A DNA stretch of 36,747 nucleotides from contig SHUX01000009.1 in the NCBI GenBank assembly GCA_009694475.1, positions 1 through 36,747 on the forward strand, read 5' to 3'. Positions 16,398-24,901 of this stretch are shown in pieces. The DNA comes from Thermoleophilia bacterium (GTDB lineage: Bacteria; Actinomycetota; Thermoleophilia; Gaiellales; F1-60-MAGs149). Below the pieces are notes generated by a model. That model was not told the origin of the DNA, searched no databases, and saw nothing but the letters and a program-made list of their open reading frames with translations. Made by a program: the position numbers and the translations under genes. Within the stretch, counting starts at the first letter, position 1; each line of letters begins with the position of its first letter.

Positions 16398-17373
16398 CGC
16401 GCAGCTCCCGCTCGATCAACACAACTACGTCTGCGGCGGAACCTTCGACCGCGAAACCGGCGGCAAGCGTGTGACCGCCGCCGCCACCGGCGTGTGCGAT
16501 CCGGGCCACATCGACGTGTGGTTGCGCGCTCCGTAGCGAGCACTTGTGGACCCGACCCTCCCCCGAGCGTGGCGCACCAACTAAGGCTGCGACCTCGACA
16601 CCGGCAATCGACCGGAGTGCGTCGATCACGCCCTCCGCATCGGCTTCGCTGGCGTTCGTCGCATCGAGGTCGGCAAGCGTCACGTAGGCGACGGCGAGTC
16701 GCCCATCGAGGCGCAGTTCGAGCGAACTCAGGATGCGGGCTTGTAGCTGCACGCGTGAAGCCGGTTTTCCTTCGTAGAGGCGTCGAAAGATCTGAGCGGG
16801 GTCGACGCCCAGTTCGATCAGTTCGGCGGCCACCCGATGAGACTCCGCGGATGCGTTGGCGTACATAAAGCGTCCTGTGTCCGTGACGATGCCGACGTAG
16901 AGCGCCTCGGCAACCTCCAGGGTGATCGGCAGGTCGAGCGCGCGCAGGAGGTGCAGCACAAGGATCGTGGCGCACGGGGAGTTGGCATCGACCACGTTGA
17001 CGCCCGCAAAGCAGGTGTTGTCACCATGATGGTCGAGATTGATCGACGCCGAAGCCGTCGCGACGGTGGCCGGACCGTCGCTACCGAGCCGCTCGGCGGA
17101 TCCGCAATCGACAGTAACAAGCAACCGTTCTGAGGCATCCGCGGGCGGCAAGCGCTTCGCTTCGTCAAGACCAAGCCACCTGTAGTCGTCTGGAAGGGGG
17201 GAGTCACCGGGGGCCCAGAGAACCACGTCCCAGCCCGCGTTGCGGAGCGATAGACCCAGGCCGACCAACGAGCCGAGCGCATCGCCGTCAGGCGCCTCAT
17301 GGCAGGCAACCAGTACGCGCGCATGCGCGCGCAGCAGCGCGGCGGCTGCGGACAGATCGAGTGCGGTCGTCAT
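16390..17373 (-). CDS. DHH/DHHA1 phosphoesterase, NrnA-like (oligoribonuclease/pAp phosphatase)
   Basis: ACHEAPDGDALGSLVGL, NLDHHGDN, YVGIVTDTGRFMYANAS, GGGGGHTLAAGFAVEG; located between rbfA and truB. Confidence 0.92.
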   Translation of the reverse strand: MTTALDLSAAAALLRAHARVLVACHEAPDGDALGSLVGLGLSLRNAGWDVVLWAPGDSPLPDDYRWLGLDEAKRLPPADASERLLVTVDCGSAERLGSDGPATVATASASINLDHHGDNTCFAGVNVVDANSPCATILVLHLLRALDLPITLEVAEALYVGIVTDTGRFMYANASAESHRVAAELIELGVDPAQIFRRLYEGKPASRVQLQARILSSLELRLDGRLAVAYVTLADLDATNASEADAEGVIDALRSIAGVEVAALVGAPRSGEGRVHKCSLRSAQPHVDVARIAHAGGGGGHTLAAGFAVEGSAADVVVLIERELRGA

Positions 17374-17738
17374 ACGTTGTCACCGAGTTCGCTCGGTGCG
17401 TGTTCTTGCAAGAGTTTGTCAATCCGATTCGCACGATCGATCGACTGGTCGTTGATAAAGCGCAACACCGGTGTGTTGCGCAGCGACAGCTCGCTATTGA
17501 TGGCGCCTTGCAGCACAGGTCGGGCAGCCTCTAAACCGGCTAGCGCCTTGACTTTAACCTTCTCAACTCCGTGCAACTGGACGAACACGTCCGCCACAGC
17601 GGTGTCCCTCGAGGCTCGCACCTCGACGACCGTGACGCCCCGTAGACGCGGGTCGCTAAGCCGCGCGATCTTCTCGCTGATCACCTCGCGCAGCAGTCCA
17701 TCGATGCGGCGGCCTCGCTCTTTGCCACCGCGTTTCAT
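17370..17738 (-). CDS. rbfA: 30S ribosome-binding factor RbfA
   Basis: MKRGGKERGRRIDGLLREVISEKIARLSDPRLRGVTVVEVRASRDTAVADVFV. Start ATG at 17738 overlaps the DUF503 stop (ATGA); the ORF-track start is too long. Confidence 0.92.
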   Translation of the reverse strand: MKRGGKERGRRIDGLLREVISEKIARLSDPRLRGVTVVEVRASRDTAVADVFVQLHGVEKVKVKALAGLEAARPVLQGAINSELSLRNTPVLRFINDQSIDRANRIDKLLQEHAPSELGDNV

Positions 17739-18046
17739 GCCAGATCCTCCGGAGTGATCGTGCGAATCTGGGTGACAGTGACATCGAGGTCGCGCTCCTC
17801 GAGCCACCGCTCCAGTTCCGCGACCCGCTGGTCGCAGGCTTGGGCTGTCTGCTGTACGAGTGCTGCTGTCAACTGGGCGTGTGCGGGCGTGTCGAGACTG
17901 CCAACCTCGGCGATGGCGACGCCATACCGCTCCTGCAGTCCGTGCCTCAACTTGGCCAGCGCACTGCGTCGGTCCTTCAACGTCGCACTCACAGGTAGGC
18001 GCACGTCGAGGCTGATGATGCCGATAAATCCGGTACTCATAGACAC
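17735..18046 (-). CDS. DUF503 family protein (YlxP-like)
   Basis: GFIGIISLDVRLPVSATLKDRRSALAKLRHGLQERYGVAIAEVGSLDTPAHAQL matches the DUF503/YlxP pattern next to rbfA. Confidence 0.88.
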   Translation of the reverse strand: MSMSTGFIGIISLDVRLPVSATLKDRRSALAKLRHGLQERYGVAIAEVGSLDTPAHAQLTAALVQQTAQACDQRVAELERWLEERDLDVTVTQIRTITPEDLA

Positions 18047-18049
18047 AGG

Positions 18050-18544
18050 CTACCCCGCCGTCGGTGGGAGCCGTGCGCCACGCCGTAATCGCTGTAGCTC
18101 TCGAGGCGCGAGTGGTCGCCAGTCGCCTGGCTCGAGCCCGTCGAGGCCAATCCCACCAAGGCGAAGCCGGCGGTGTCTTGGACCAACCTGAGCCGCGAGT
18201 GGAAACAGTGGATCGGCAAGGCGCTGAGCCAGTCGTTGGTCCGAAAGCAGCAACTCGATGCCACTGGCATTGCCGTCGAGCGGCAAGACGGGGTACAGCG
18301 TGCCAGGGTGAACGATCGCCAGCCCCATCCCCACTTCGCGATGAAGGACAACGCCGGTGGGGCCTGCCGCTAGTGCTGTGTTGTCGAGCAACACGTCGTC
18401 ACCAAACTGGACACGGGTCGAAGGATCCTCGCAGCGAGAGCCGTTGATCGTAACACGCCCGGTGCGTATGAGACCCTCAACCTCGCGCCGTGTACCTAAA
18501 CCGGCTGCGGCGAGGTACCGGTTGATCCGGACGGCGCCGGCCAC
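18050..18544 (-). CDS. S4-domain / RsuA-RluB-like pseudouridine synthase homologue with an apparently deleted catalytic core
   Basis: S4 N-terminus (VRINRYLAAAGLGTRREVEGLIRTGRVTINGSRCEDPSTRV), residual LYPVLPLDGNASGIELLLSDQRLAQRLADP, then directly the C-terminal-type HRRLRLGGIGLDGLEPGDWRPLAPREL. Confidence 0.75.
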   Translation of the reverse strand: MAGAVRINRYLAAAGLGTRREVEGLIRTGRVTINGSRCEDPSTRVQFGDDVLLDNTALAAGPTGVVLHREVGMGLAIVHPGTLYPVLPLDGNASGIELLLSDQRLAQRLADPLFPLAAQVGPRHRRLRLGGIGLDGLEPGDWRPLAPRELQRLRRGARLPPTAG

Positions 18545-18550
18545 GACGGC

Positions 18551-19825
18551 CTACGCAGACTCTTCGGCCGGCTCGTCGATCGACGCGTGCCCGCCGGCCG
18601 TCACGAGTGTTGGCCGAGTACCGCGTTCGATCGTCTCGCGGGTGACGATGCAGCGCGCGATGTCCGTGCGGGACGGCAACTCGAACATCACGTCCGTGAG
18701 GGCGCTCTCGATGATCGAGCGCAGTCCGCGGGCACCGGTCTCGCGTTCGAGCGCCTTGTCGGCGATCGCCCAGAGCGCATCCTCGTGGAAGATGAGTTCG
18801 GCGCTGTCGTATTCGAAGAAGCGTTGGTACTGCTTGGTCAGCGCGTTCTTGGGCTCAACGAGGATCTGGACGAGGTCCTCACGACCCAACTGATGCACCG
18901 CGGTGATGATCGGCATACGACCGACGAACTCCGGGATCAGACCGAACTGCACGAGGTCTTCGGGCCGCACCTCTTGCAACAGTTCGGAGCGCTCGACGCG
19001 ACGGGGCTCAGGGTCTTCCCGACCGAAACCGATGCTGTTTTTGCTCACCCGGCGCTCGACGATGCGGTCAAGTCCAGCGAACGCGCCACCACAGATAAAG
19101 AGAATGTTGGTGGTGTCGATCGAGAGAAACTCTTGGTGAGGATGCTTGCGCCCACCCTGCGGCGGGACGGAGGCAATCGTGCCTTCGAGAATCTTTAGGA
19201 GTGCCTGCTGAACGCCCTCTCCCGAAACGTCGCGAGTAATCGAGGGGTTCTCCGATTTGCGGGCAACCTTGTCGACTTCGTCGATGTAGATGATCCCCGT
19301 CTCGGCCTTCTTGATGTCGAAGTCCGCTGCTTGGATCAGCTTGAGGAGGATGTTCTCGACGTCCTCACCGACGTAGCCGGCCTCAGTCAGGGCTGTGGCA
19401 TCGGCAATCGCAAAGGGCACGTCAACGATGCGCGCCAGCGTCTGGGCCAGCAGCGTCTTGCCGCAGCCCGTCGGACCGAGCATGAGAATGTTCGACTTGC
19501 CAAGTTCGACGTCTCCGTCCGACTCATTGACCATCCGGACGCGTTTGTAATGGTTGTAGACGGCGACGGCGAGCATCCGCTTCGACTCTTCCTGGCCGAT
19601 CACGTAGTCGTTGAGGACGCCATAGATCTCCTGGGGCGCGGGGAGTAAGCGGCCCTCGAGCGACGTCGGCGCCTTCAATTCCTCCTCGATGATCTCGTTA
19701 CAGAGATCGATGCACTCGTCGCAGATATAGACGCCCGGTCCCGCGATCAGCTTGCGTACCTGTCGCTGCGACTTACCGCAGAAGGAACACAGCAGCTGCT
19801 CGCTGGTGTCGGGCGCCCGGCTCAT
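18551..19825 (-). CDS. clpX: ATP-dependent Clp protease ATP-binding subunit ClpX
   Basis: N-terminal C4 zinc finger ([30 protein letters not shown]), [15 protein letters not shown] Walker [15 protein letters not shown]. Confidence 0.98.
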   Translation of the reverse strand: MSRAPDTSEQLLCSFCGKSQRQVRKLIAGPGVYICDECIDLCNEIIEEELKAPTSLEGRLLPAPQEIYGVLNDYVIGQEESKRMLAVAVYNHYKRVRMVNESDGDVELGKSNILMLGPTGCGKTLLAQTLARIVDVPFAIADATALTEAGYVGEDVENILLKLIQAADFDIKKAETGIIYIDEVDKVARKSENPSITRDVSGEGVQQALLKILEGTIASVPPQGGRKHPHQEFLSIDTTNILFICGGAFAGLDRIVERRVSKNSIGFGREDPEPRRVERSELLQEVRPEDLVQFGLIPEFVGRMPIITAVHQLGREDLVQILVEPKNALTKQYQRFFEYDSAELIFHEDALWAIADKALERETGARGLRSIIESALTDVMFELPSRTDIARCIVTRETIERGTRPTLVTAGGHASIDEPAEESA

Positions 19826-20409
19826 TAGCGGTGCTCGATAACCTGGTCGATAATTCCGTACTCCTTCGCCTCAAGCGGGCTCATGAAGTTGTCGCGCTCA
19901 GTGTCCTGCTTGATCTTCTCGACCGGCTGACCGGTGTGCAGCGAGAGCAGTCGATCCAGGTTCTGGCGCATGTCGATGATCTCGCGGGCGTGGATCTCGA
20001 TGTCGGTGGCCTGGCCTTGGAAACCAGCCGAGACCTGATGAATCAGGATCTTGCTGTTCGGCAGCGACATGCGTTTACCTTTCGCGCCGCCGGCCAAGAT
20101 GAAGGCACCCATCGACATCGCAATGCCGACGCAGATCGTTTGCACGTCCGGCTTGATAAATTGCATGGTGTCGTAGATCGCCATGCCGGCGTAGACGGAA
20201 CCGCCGGGCGAGTTGATGTAGAGCGAGATGTCCTTGTCCGGATCCTCGGACTCGAGGTGGATCAACTGCGCAACGATCAAGTTGGCGATCTGATCATCTA
20301 CCGGCGTACCGAGGAAGATGATGCGCTCGCTGAGAAGGCGCGAGTAGATGTCGAAGGCGCGTTCGCCGCGCGACGTCTGCTCGACGACCATGGGGACCAG
20401 TGGGCTCAC
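19825..20409 (-). CDS. clpP: ATP-dependent Clp protease proteolytic subunit ClpP
   Basis: [66 protein letters not shown] overlap with clpX. Confidence 0.98.
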   Translation of the reverse strand: MSPLVPMVVEQTSRGERAFDIYSRLLSERIIFLGTPVDDQIANLIVAQLIHLESEDPDKDISLYINSPGGSVYAGMAIYDTMQFIKPDVQTICVGIAMSMGAFILAGGAKGKRMSLPNSKILIHQVSAGFQGQATDIEIHAREIIDMRQNLDRLLSLHTGQPVEKIKQDTERDNFMSPLEAKEYGIIDQVIEHR

Positions 20410-20433
20410 GATGTGACCTTTCGGTACGGGTGT

Positions 20434-21837
20434 CTAGTTTTCCTGCTCGGAGGATGTGGATTCGTCATCCGACGTCCCCCCCTCCGCTTTCGCCGGTTCC
20501 ACGACCTTCGGCTCACGAGCGTTCGCTCGTGCTTCGGCCTGCTCCGGCGTAATCTCCTTCGCTGCGGCGACGGCCTGATCCAACGCGTCACGCAATTGGA
20601 GGTCCCTGCGCACGTCCTCCCGCATGGCGGCGTCGTTCATGATGCGCTCCACGACCTCCTCAGCCTCGTTCTCTTCGTTGGCCTGTTCAGTAATGAATGT
20701 GCGCAGTTTGTCGTCGTCGATGACAATCTTTTGTCGTTCTGCGTAGGCGTCGAGTGCGAGTTCTTCGCGCACCTCGCGTTCTGCTTCGGGCATCAGTTCC
20801 ATCGCGAGGCTGTTGAGGTCGCGACCCATCATTTGCATGTACTGCTCGAGTTGAATGCCCTGCTGGCCGAGCGAGCGCGCCATCGTCTGGAGGCGATCGT
20901 CGATACGGCGTCCGACCATCGCGGGCGGCACCTGGACGATTGCCTGGGCACCAAGATCCTGCAGCACGTTACGACGGAACTGTCCGTCGGCATCGCGCAG
21001 CGCCGTCTCCTCGCGCGCGGTCTTGATGTCGGCGCGGAGTTCCGCGAGTGTGTCGAACCCAGCCATCTCCTTCGAGAACGCGTCATCGAGGTCGGGCATA
21101 ACGCGGGCGCGAACCTCCTTGGCGGTGATCGTGAAGACCGCCTCGCGACCCGCGAGCTTCTTCGGCTTCTGCGCGGCTGGGAGCGTCATCGTTACCTCGC
21201 GCGACTCGTTCGCACGCATCCCGATGATCGCGTAGTCAAGTTCGTCGAGTAGACGCCCCGCGCCGGCCTCGACCAGCAGGTCGGTGGCCTGGGCATCCTT
21301 GATCAGATTGCCGTCGACCGCTCCGCTCATGTCGACCAAGACCTGATGGCCTGCCTCAACGGGCGAATCGATCGGCTGAAAGGTTGCTCCCGCAGTACGA
21401 ATGCGCTCGATCTCGGCGTCGATCACCTCGTCGGTGGCCTCCACGGTGGGACGCACGGCCTGCAATTCTAGTGTGGCAGGCAGCTCGGCCTTCGGTGGTA
21501 CCGAGACTATTCCGGTAAAATTGAACGACTGGCCTGGCACGGGCATCGTGGGCCAATTGATCTCAGGCTGATCGATACCATCGATCGCGGCAGCACTGCA
21601 GGCTCGTGTCCACCAGCCATTGATGTGCGAGCGTAGTGCCTCCTCTGCGAGTGCCTCCTCGCCCACGCGCTGGCGCACGACTGCGATCGGCGTCTTGCCC
21701 GGGCGAAAGCCCGGGACGCGGACGTCCTTGGCCATGTCGGCAAGGGCATGTTCGAACGCGTGATCAACGTCGTGTACGTCGATCTCTACGATGATTTTGA
21801 CCTTGTTCTCTTCGAGGTGCTCTACGGCAGTTTCCAT
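20434..21837 (-). CDS. tig: Trigger factor
   Basis: METAVEHLEENKVKIIVEIDVHDVDHAFEHALADMAKDVRVPGFRPGKTPIAVVRQRVGEEALAEEAL; directly upstream of clpP-clpX. Confidence 0.95.
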   Translation of the reverse strand: METAVEHLEENKVKIIVEIDVHDVDHAFEHALADMAKDVRVPGFRPGKTPIAVVRQRVGEEALAEEALRSHINGWWTRACSAAAIDGIDQPEINWPTMPVPGQSFNFTGIVSVPPKAELPATLELQAVRPTVEATDEVIDAEIERIRTAGATFQPIDSPVEAGHQVLVDMSGAVDGNLIKDAQATDLLVEAGAGRLLDELDYAIIGMRANESREVTMTLPAAQKPKKLAGREAVFTITAKEVRARVMPDLDDAFSKEMAGFDTLAELRADIKTAREETALRDADGQFRRNVLQDLGAQAIVQVPPAMVGRRIDDRLQTMARSLGQQGIQLEQYMQMMGRDLNSLAMELMPEAEREVREELALDAYAERQKIVIDDDKLRTFITEQANEENEAEEVVERIMNDAAMREDVRRDLQLRDALDQAVAAAKEITPEQAEARANAREPKVVEPAKAEGGTSDDESTSSEQEN

Positions 21838-21922
21838 GCGTATCTGTCTCCGACGAATCAGCCCTGTGCGGGGACGCGCATCCTAAAGGATGCGAGCCAA
21901 TGTTCGACCCAATCGAACACGA

Positions 21923-22005
21923 TGCGAGCGAGAGGACTTGAACCTCCACGGGGTTTCCCCCACCAGGACCTAAACCTGGCGCGTCTGCCATTTCGCCACG
22001 CTCGC
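21923..22005 (-). tRNA. tRNA-Leu (anticodon UAG)
   Basis: Reverse complement GCGAGCGTGGCGAAATGGCAGACGCGCCAGGTTTAGGTCCTGGTGGGGGAAACCCCGTGGAGGTTCAAGTCCTCTCGCTCGCA. 7-bp acceptor stem, CCAGG-TTTAGGT-CCTGG anticodon arm, long variable arm, GTTCAAGTC T-loop; CCA not encoded. Confidence 0.95.
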
Positions 22006-22190
22006 CTCCAGAAACGGTAGCGGAGTTCCTGGTAACGGTCTGCATGGGGCAACCTGCCGAGGGCGAGATCGCGGGCGTAGCGTCGCAGTTTTGGCGTGAC
22101 CGGCGTCTTGAGCAGGGTTCTTCCGCGACCAAGCACGGCGCCGAGCCGCGCACCAAGCCAGATTATCGTGCTGGCGCGTCGGCAGTACGC

Positions 22191-23060
22191 CTAGGTTTCG
22201 ACGTCGACGCTCTCGCCATACGTTCCGAAGCGGCCCCAAGTTCGCTCAGCGTCCTCGAGCCGCCGTCCAATCGAGGCGGGATTCCGTTCGAGTAGCGTGG
22301 CTGCCAAGAGTTCGACGAGGAAGATGCCGGTCACGGCGGTTGGGAATGGCGCGGGAGAATCGTCGGCGCAGATCAAGACCTCTGTCGCGAATTTGGCCGC
22401 CGGCGCGGCGGTCGAGTCGGTCACCAAAACGACCGGTGCGCCGGCTTCATGAAAGAAAGCGGCCACCTCGGTCGTCACCTTGGCGTAGCGCCGAAAGGTA
22501 AAGGCGAGCAGACGATCCTCCGGTCCGACGCCGATCAGGCGGTCGGCCAGAGCGGACTCTCCCGCCTCGACGCGCACGACGTTCGGCAGCATCGGGTTGA
22601 GTAGGAAGTAGGCGTACTCGGCGACAGCGGCACTGGCGCGCTGACCAAAGACATGGATCCAGCCCTCTCCCGATTCGAGCAGTGCAGCTGCTCGGTCCAA
22701 CGTGACGGCTGGCGTGTTGCCGGTGACCGTCCGCAGATTACGTTCGACCGCCTCCAGCCAGCGATCGACCAGCGTGCCCGAGCCCGACACCTCAGGGTCG
22801 AGGTCGCCGCCGAGGCGATCGCGGATGCCCGCCTGCAGCGCATCCTGCAACCCACTAAAGCCGCCATAGCCAAGCCGGGCGCCAAAGCGGACGACCGCTG
22901 CCTTTGAAACGCCAGCCGAGACCGCCAAGGCATCGGCCGAGCCAAACGCCACGCCCGTGGCATCGCGCAGCACCGCCTCAGCGACGCGTTGGTCGTTCGG
23001 CGAGAGTTCCTCGAGTCGATCGCGGATGCGATCCAGTGGATCCTTGCCCTGCTCGGTCAC
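22191..23060 (-). CDS. MurR/RpiR family transcriptional regulator with SIS domain
   Basis: DPLDRIRDRLEELSPNDQRVAEAVLRDATGVAFGSADALAVSAGVSKAAVVRFGARLGYGGFSGLQDAL (HTH_6), then a SIS domain with DRLLAFTFRRYAKVTTEVAAFFHEAGAPVVLVTDS. Likely GTG start at 23060, since the longer ORF would overlap trpS. Confidence 0.88.
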   Translation of the reverse strand: MTEQGKDPLDRIRDRLEELSPNDQRVAEAVLRDATGVAFGSADALAVSAGVSKAAVVRFGARLGYGGFSGLQDALQAGIRDRLGGDLDPEVSGSGTLVDRWLEAVERNLRTVTGNTPAVTLDRAAALLESGEGWIHVFGQRASAAVAEYAYFLLNPMLPNVVRVEAGESALADRLIGVGPEDRLLAFTFRRYAKVTTEVAAFFHEAGAPVVLVTDSTAAPAAKFATEVLICADDSPAPFPTAVTGIFLVELLAATLLERNPASIGRRLEDAERTWGRFGTYGESVDVET

Positions 23061-23117
23061 CAAGCGACCGTACCAGACGGCGACGCGTACCGGCAGGCCG
23101 GTCGGTACGGTTTGTGC

Positions 23118-24107
23118 ATGGCGCGTATCTTCTCCGGCATCCAGCCCACTGGCGACAAGCACATTGGCAACTACCTCGGTGCGATTCGCCACTGGGTGAC
23201 AAGCCAGAGCGACCACGAGTGTCTCTACAGCATCGTCGACCTGCATTCGATCACAGTGACTGTCGAGCCGACCGCTTTACGCGACGCGACGCTGTCACTC
23301 GCGACTCTGCTTTTTGCGGCCGGCCTCGATCCGAAGCAGTCGACGCTGTTTGCCCAGAGTCATGTCTCCGAACACATGGAGTTGGCCTGGTACCTAAACT
23401 GCACCGCCACGATGGGCGAACTCCGCCGGATGACGCAGTTCAAAGACAAGTCCGGTGGGCAAGAGTCCGTCTCCGTTGGACTATTTGACTACCCCGTTCT
23501 GCAGGCTGCTGATGTTCTGCTCTATCAGTCAGATCTGGTCCCGGTCGGCGAGGACCAGCGTCAGCACCTCGAACTGATGCGCGACATCGCGCTGCGCTTC
23601 AATGGTCGCTACGGCGAGACGTTCGTCGTGCCGCAGGCTCAGATCCCAACTGCCGGTGCGAGGATTGTGGATCTACAAGAGCCAACGAAAAAAATGTCGA
23701 CGACTGGCGGCACCGAACAGGGCACGCTGCTGCTGCTCGATACGCCTGCACGCCTGCGTAAGAAGGTGATGTCGGCCGTCACTGACTCCGACGGCATCGT
23801 GCGCGCCGACGCGGAAAACAAGCCCGGCATCACGGGCCTCTTGCTCCTGCTGTCGGCAATCGAGGACGTCCCTGTGCAAACGCTGGAAGCACGCTATGAC
23901 GGCAGGGGCTACGGCGACTTTAAGCAGGACGTCGCCGACGCCGTCGTGACACTACTCGAGCCATTGCAGACGCGCTACGCCGAGTTGGCCGCGGATCCGG
24001 GCGAAGTCGTGCGCCTCCTCAACGTCGGTGCTACCAGTGCGCGTTCGTTGGCGGTGCCGACGGTCGAGCTGGTGCGCGAACGCATCGGTTTCGCTCCGCG
24101 CGGCTAG
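23118..24107 (+). CDS. trpS: Tryptophanyl-tRNA synthetase
   Basis: MARIFSGIQPTGDKHIGNYLGAIRHWV (HIGH-like), DQRQHLELMRDIALRFN, and KKMSTTGGTEQGTLLLLD in the KMSKS region. Start ATG 23118. Confidence 0.96.
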   Translation: MARIFSGIQPTGDKHIGNYLGAIRHWVTSQSDHECLYSIVDLHSITVTVEPTALRDATLSLATLLFAAGLDPKQSTLFAQSHVSEHMELAWYLNCTATMGELRRMTQFKDKSGGQESVSVGLFDYPVLQAADVLLYQSDLVPVGEDQRQHLELMRDIALRFNGRYGETFVVPQAQIPTAGARIVDLQEPTKKMSTTGGTEQGTLLLLDTPARLRKKVMSAVTDSDGIVRADAENKPGITGLLLLLSAIEDVPVQTLEARYDGRGYGDFKQDVADAVVTLLEPLQTRYAELAADPGEVVRLLNVGATSARSLAVPTVELVRERIGFAPRG

Positions 24108-24862
24108 CCGAAGCGCTCGCGGGAGCGTCGTGCCAAGCGCGCCACCGTGCCCGGTGCTATCGCCTGAGCGATGCCCGCCACCCGCCACCACTCCGGCTGA
24201 AACGACTCCGAGCGCCGCCGCTCGAGCGCATGCAGAATCGACGCAGCACAGCGATCCTCGTCGATCACGGCATGCCGCAACCAGCGGTGCTGTCGCAAGC
24301 GGTCGTGCGGAAATGCAGAGGTGGCAACCGGACCCGGGTTCGCTGTCAAGACGTGCACGCCAACTGCCGCAGCCTCGACATGAAGCCCGCGTGACCAGGC
24401 AATCGCCGCATGCTTAGCCGCCGCGTAATGTGGAGCCGAACCCGTCGCCACGGTGCCCGCAACGCTGACGACGTTAACGACGGACCCGCCTGCCGCGAGT
24501 AGCCCGGGCCAGGCAACAGCGGTGACACGCACCATCGCGAGATAGAGCAGGTCGATCGCGCGCGCCGCCTCGTCCGAATCGTGCTCGATTAGTGGTGCGC
24601 GAAATGGACCGCCCGCATTGTTAACCACGAGTCCGATTCGACGCCAGTCCGACAGACGCTCTGCGAGCGCTGTTATCCCATCGGCAGACGCGAGATCGGC
24701 GACGAGTGTCTCACAGCCCAGTTCGCGACCCGCAGCCGCCAAGCGTTTCGGTCCGCGCGCCACGAGCAGCAGGTCGCCGTCCGGACGCACCAAACGACGG
24801 GCCAAAGCCAGACCGATGCCGGCCGAGCCGCCCGTTATCAACGTGAGGTCGCGTTCACTCAT
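24104..24862 (-). CDS. SDR family NAD(P)-dependent oxidoreductase
   Basis: LITGGSAGIGLALARRLV, LVVNNAGGPF, S-x(n)-HYAAAKHA (YxxxK) motifs; likely start MSERDLTLITGG at 24862. Confidence 0.9.
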   Translation of the reverse strand: MSERDLTLITGGSAGIGLALARRLVRPDGDLLLVARGPKRLAAAGRELGCETLVADLASADGITALAERLSDWRRIGLVVNNAGGPFRAPLIEHDSDEAARAIDLLYLAMVRVTAVAWPGLLAAGGSVVNVVSVAGTVATGSAPHYAAAKHAAIAWSRGLHVEAAAVGVHVLTANPGPVATSAFPHDRLRQHRWLRHAVIDEDRCAASILHALERRRSESFQPEWWRVAGIAQAIAPGTVARLARRSRERFG

Positions 24863-24901
24863 TGGTAGAGGAGCGTACCCCGCGCACGGTACACTCGGGG
24901 C

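Noticed and set aside
19831-21252. 473-aa + strand ORF opposite clpP and tig
   Set aside because: Fully antisense to clpP/tig; leucine/arginine/aspartate-rich shadow translation with no family match I recognise.
21901-21919. GTTCGA-N5-TCGAAC considered as a second LexA box
   Set aside because: Half-site order is inverted relative to GAAC-N4-GTTC and spacing is 5; better explained as an RNA hairpin.
21858-22136. 92-aa ORF (MLGRGRTLLKTPVTPKLRRYARDLALGRLPHADRYQELRYRFWRRAWRNGRRARF...)
   Set aside because: The first part looks protein-like, but the reading frame runs straight through tRNA-Leu (WRNGRRARFRSWWGKPRGGSSP is a typical tRNA-Leu translation artefact). Possibly a gene remnant; not supported as a CDS.
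22989-23117. N-terminal extension of the trpS ORF
   Set aside because: TrpS homology begins at MARIFSGIQPTGDKHIGNY (23118); the extension overlaps the divergent RpiR gene.
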